This document shows, in pieces, positions 62,421 to 64,000 of a DNA stretch of 64,000 nt. A model generated the notes under the pieces. That model worked only from the letters and a program-made list of their open reading frames with translations. It was not told the origin of the DNA and made no database searches. Origin of the DNA: CAYUYV01 sp964561475 (lineage in GTDB: Bacteria; Pseudomonadota; Alphaproteobacteria; JAJFIK01); NCBI GenBank assembly GCA_964561475.1, contig CAZLPU010000020.1, positions 1 to 64,000 of the forward strand, read 5' to 3'. The position numbers and the translations under genes are program-made. The first letter of the stretch is position 1; every line of letters begins with the position of its first letter.

Positions 62421-64000
62421 GTGGCGGCATCCCAGGATACGGTTGAAGCGGATCGCGGCACCACGGTCCAGGCGCAACAGGATTGGGAAGCGGACAAGCG
62501 CCCCAAACCTCGCAATCTGCGGCCTCTTCTAGCTCTCTGGCCGTTCCTTGCCCGTTACCCGGGCATGCTGATCCTGGCCGGCGTCATGTTGCTCCTGGCC
62601 TCCGCCTCCACCCTGGCCGTGCCTCTGGCGGTGCGCCAGATGATCGATCTGGGTTTCGCCGCCGACCAGGTGGATTCCATTGACCGCTATTTCATCATCA
62701 TGCTCGGGCTGGCTGTTTTCATGGCCGTGACCACTGCCGGGCGCTTCTTCTTGGTGAGCTGGATCGGCGAACGGGTGGTGGCGGATTTGCGCCGGTCGGT
62801 TTTCGACCATGTCACCAGTCTGAGCCCGGCGTTTTTCGAAATCACCCGCACCGGCGAAGTGCTCTCCCGGCTGACCACCGACACCACCCTGATCCAGACC
62901 GTGGTGGGCTCCAGCGCCTCCATTGCCCTGCGCACGACCGTGACCTTTGTGGGCTCCCTGATCCTTTTGATCTGGACCAGTCCGGGACTGGCCGGCCTCG
63001 TTCTCCTGACCCTGCCCCTGGTGGCCGCCCCTATGATCCTGTTCGGGCGTCAGGTGCGCCGCCTGTCCCGCTCCAGCCAGGACCGGGTGGCCGATACCAG
63101 TGCCCTGGCGGGGGAGAGCATCACCGCCATCCAGACCCTCCAGGCGTTCACCAATGAAGACCTGGTGCGGGGCCGGTTCGGCACCTCGGTGGAACAGGCC
63201 TTCACCACGGCGGTGCGCCGGGTCGTGATGCGCTCATCCCTGACGGCGATTTCCATCTTTTTCATCTTCTCCAGCGTGGTGTGTGTGCTCTGGGTCGGCG
63301 CCCGGGCCGTGATCGAAGGCACCATGACCGGCGGCGAACTGGGCCAGTTCATGCTCTATGCGGCCATTATGGCGGGCGCGGTCGGGTCCTTGAGCGAGGT
63401 CTGGGGCGAGCTTCAGCGGGCGGCGGGGGCCACGGAGCGGCTGGCGGAGCTTCTTTCCGTGGAACCGGTCATCAAGGTGCCGGACAATCCCCGACCGCTG
63501 CCGACGCCGCCGAGAGGGGCGGTCGGCTTTGACCGGGTGAGTTTCCGCTATCCCACCAGGCCCGACCTGCGTGCCCTGAACGGCTTGAGCCTCACCGTGG
63601 CCCCGGGCGAAACCGTCGCCTTGGTGGGTCCGAGCGGCGCGGGCAAATCCACGGTCTTTCAACTTCTTCTGCGGTTTTATGATGTGGAGGAGGGCGCGGT
63701 TCTGGTGGACGGTGTGCCGGTCACTGACGTGGATCCCCGGGATCTGCGCGCCCGCCTGTCCCTGGTGTCCCAGGATCCGGTGATCTTTGCCTCCAGTGTT
63801 TTCGACAATATTCGCTATGGCCGGCCCGATGCTGACCCGGAAGACGTGATGGCGGCGGCCCGTGCGGCGGCGGCGGACGGGTTCATCCGGGACCTGCCCC
63901 AAGGCTATGAGACCATGATGGGTGAACGGGGCATGACCCTTTCCGGCGGCCAGCGCCAGCGCATCGCCATTGCCCGGGCCCTGCTCCGGGATGCCCCCAT
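62421..64000 (+). CDS. ABC exporter with fused membrane and ATPase domains (partial, 3' end outside window)
   Basis: At least 526 codons, open to the window edge. The GTG start at 62421 follows GGAGGA; an overlapping ATG at 62414 is out of frame. A six-helix exporter domain (about residues 45-320) precedes the nucleotide-binding domain: Walker A VGPSGAGKST (about residue 403), Q-loop SLVSQDPVIF, signature LSGGQRQRIA near the end. It resembles MsbA/BmrA-type multidrug or lipid exporters. Substrate unknown. It is divergent from rpmE. Confidence 0.93.
   Translation, partial: MAASQDTVEADRGTTVQAQQDWEADKRPKPRNLRPLLALWPFLARYPGMLILAGVMLLLASASTLAVPLAVRQMIDLGFAADQVDSIDRYFIIMLGLAVFMAVTTAGRFFLVSWIGERVVADLRRSVFDHVTSLSPAFFEITRTGEVLSRLTTDTTLIQTVVGSSASIALRTTVTFVGSLILLIWTSPGLAGLVLLTLPLVAAPMILFGRQVRRLSRSSQDRVADTSALAGESITAIQTLQAFTNEDLVRGRFGTSVEQAFTTAVRRVVMRSSLTAISIFFIFSSVVCVLWVGARAVIEGTMTGGELGQFMLYAAIMAGAVGSLSEVWGELQRAAGATERLAELLSVEPVIKVPDNPRPLPTPPRGAVGFDRVSFRYPTRPDLRALNGLSLTVAPGETVALVGPSGAGKSTVFQLLLRFYDVEEGAVLVDGVPVTDVDPRDLRARLSLVSQDPVIFASSVFDNIRYGRPDADPEDVMAAARAAAADGFIRDLPQGYETMMGERGMTLSGGQRQRIAIARALLRDAP

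Overview
The window is a 64 kb piece of a GC-rich alphaproteobacterial chromosome. The evidence is the alphaproteobacterial gene content: a hopanoid (hpn) cluster, the murA-DUF2948-hisD-UPF0262-infA-maf-rng-yacG block, the TrcR (DUF1013)-DUF1192-RcdA group, an ATP synthase zeta-like (DUF1476) protein and COQ9. I cannot name the genus. Most genes are ordinary core genes, with several accessory insertions between them.

Layout. 1-300: the tail of a broken gene, possibly transposon-derived, carrying a 23-bp tandem duplication and a 20-bp-period repeat. 1.0-9.1 kb: isoprenoid/hopanoid cluster, with ispH and hpnH on the + strand, hpnC-hpnD-hpnE-hpnG on the - strand and hpnB divergent from hpnC. 9.4-17.2 kb: RND/MMPL exporter, cytochrome P450, beta-propeller lipoprotein, sulfotransferase and L,D-transpeptidase. 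17.6-23.4 kb: an Ala-rich lipoprotein and two paralogous membrane-anchored SUMF1-fold proteins flanking a 63-aa ORF. 23.6-25.5 kb: a low-GC insertion bounded by a truncated and an intact tRNA-Thr, carrying a lone Thoeris ThsB-like TIR gene and a phage portal remnant. 25.8-36.9 kb: the murA-to-yacG housekeeping block, interrupted by a zinc-type TonB receptor and its small His-rich partner. 37-39.5 kb: gamma-glutamyltransferase and tRNA-Phe. 40-48.4 kb: a secreted G8/beta-helix/RTX protein, a secreted unknown, a cupredoxin, an outer-membrane barrel and a membrane adenylate cyclase. 48.6-54.9 kb: rpsU, def, COQ9, purE/purK, ubiX and two small DUF465 proteins. 55.3-64 kb: acyl-CoA ligase, SDR, TrcR, quinone oxidoreductase, DUF1192, RcdA, rpmE and an ABC exporter that runs off the right edge.

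How the genes work together. IspH makes isoprenoid precursors. HpnC, HpnD and HpnE convert farnesyl diphosphate to squalene. HpnH and HpnG add and process the adenosyl side chain of extended hopanoids, and HpnB is the hopanoid-linked glycosyltransferase. Squalene-hopene cyclase is not in this window. TrcR and RcdA belong to the CtrA cell-cycle circuit. UbiX and COQ9 serve ubiquinone synthesis.

The most notable regions are the tRNA-Thr insertion with the lone TIR gene, the two non-catalytic SUMF1-type membrane proteins with an unrecognised shared N-terminal domain, the 21-bp iterated repeats between hpnC and hpnD, and the G8/RTX secreted protein. A recurring feature is the large number of short tandem repeats (period 12-23 bp), both between and inside genes.
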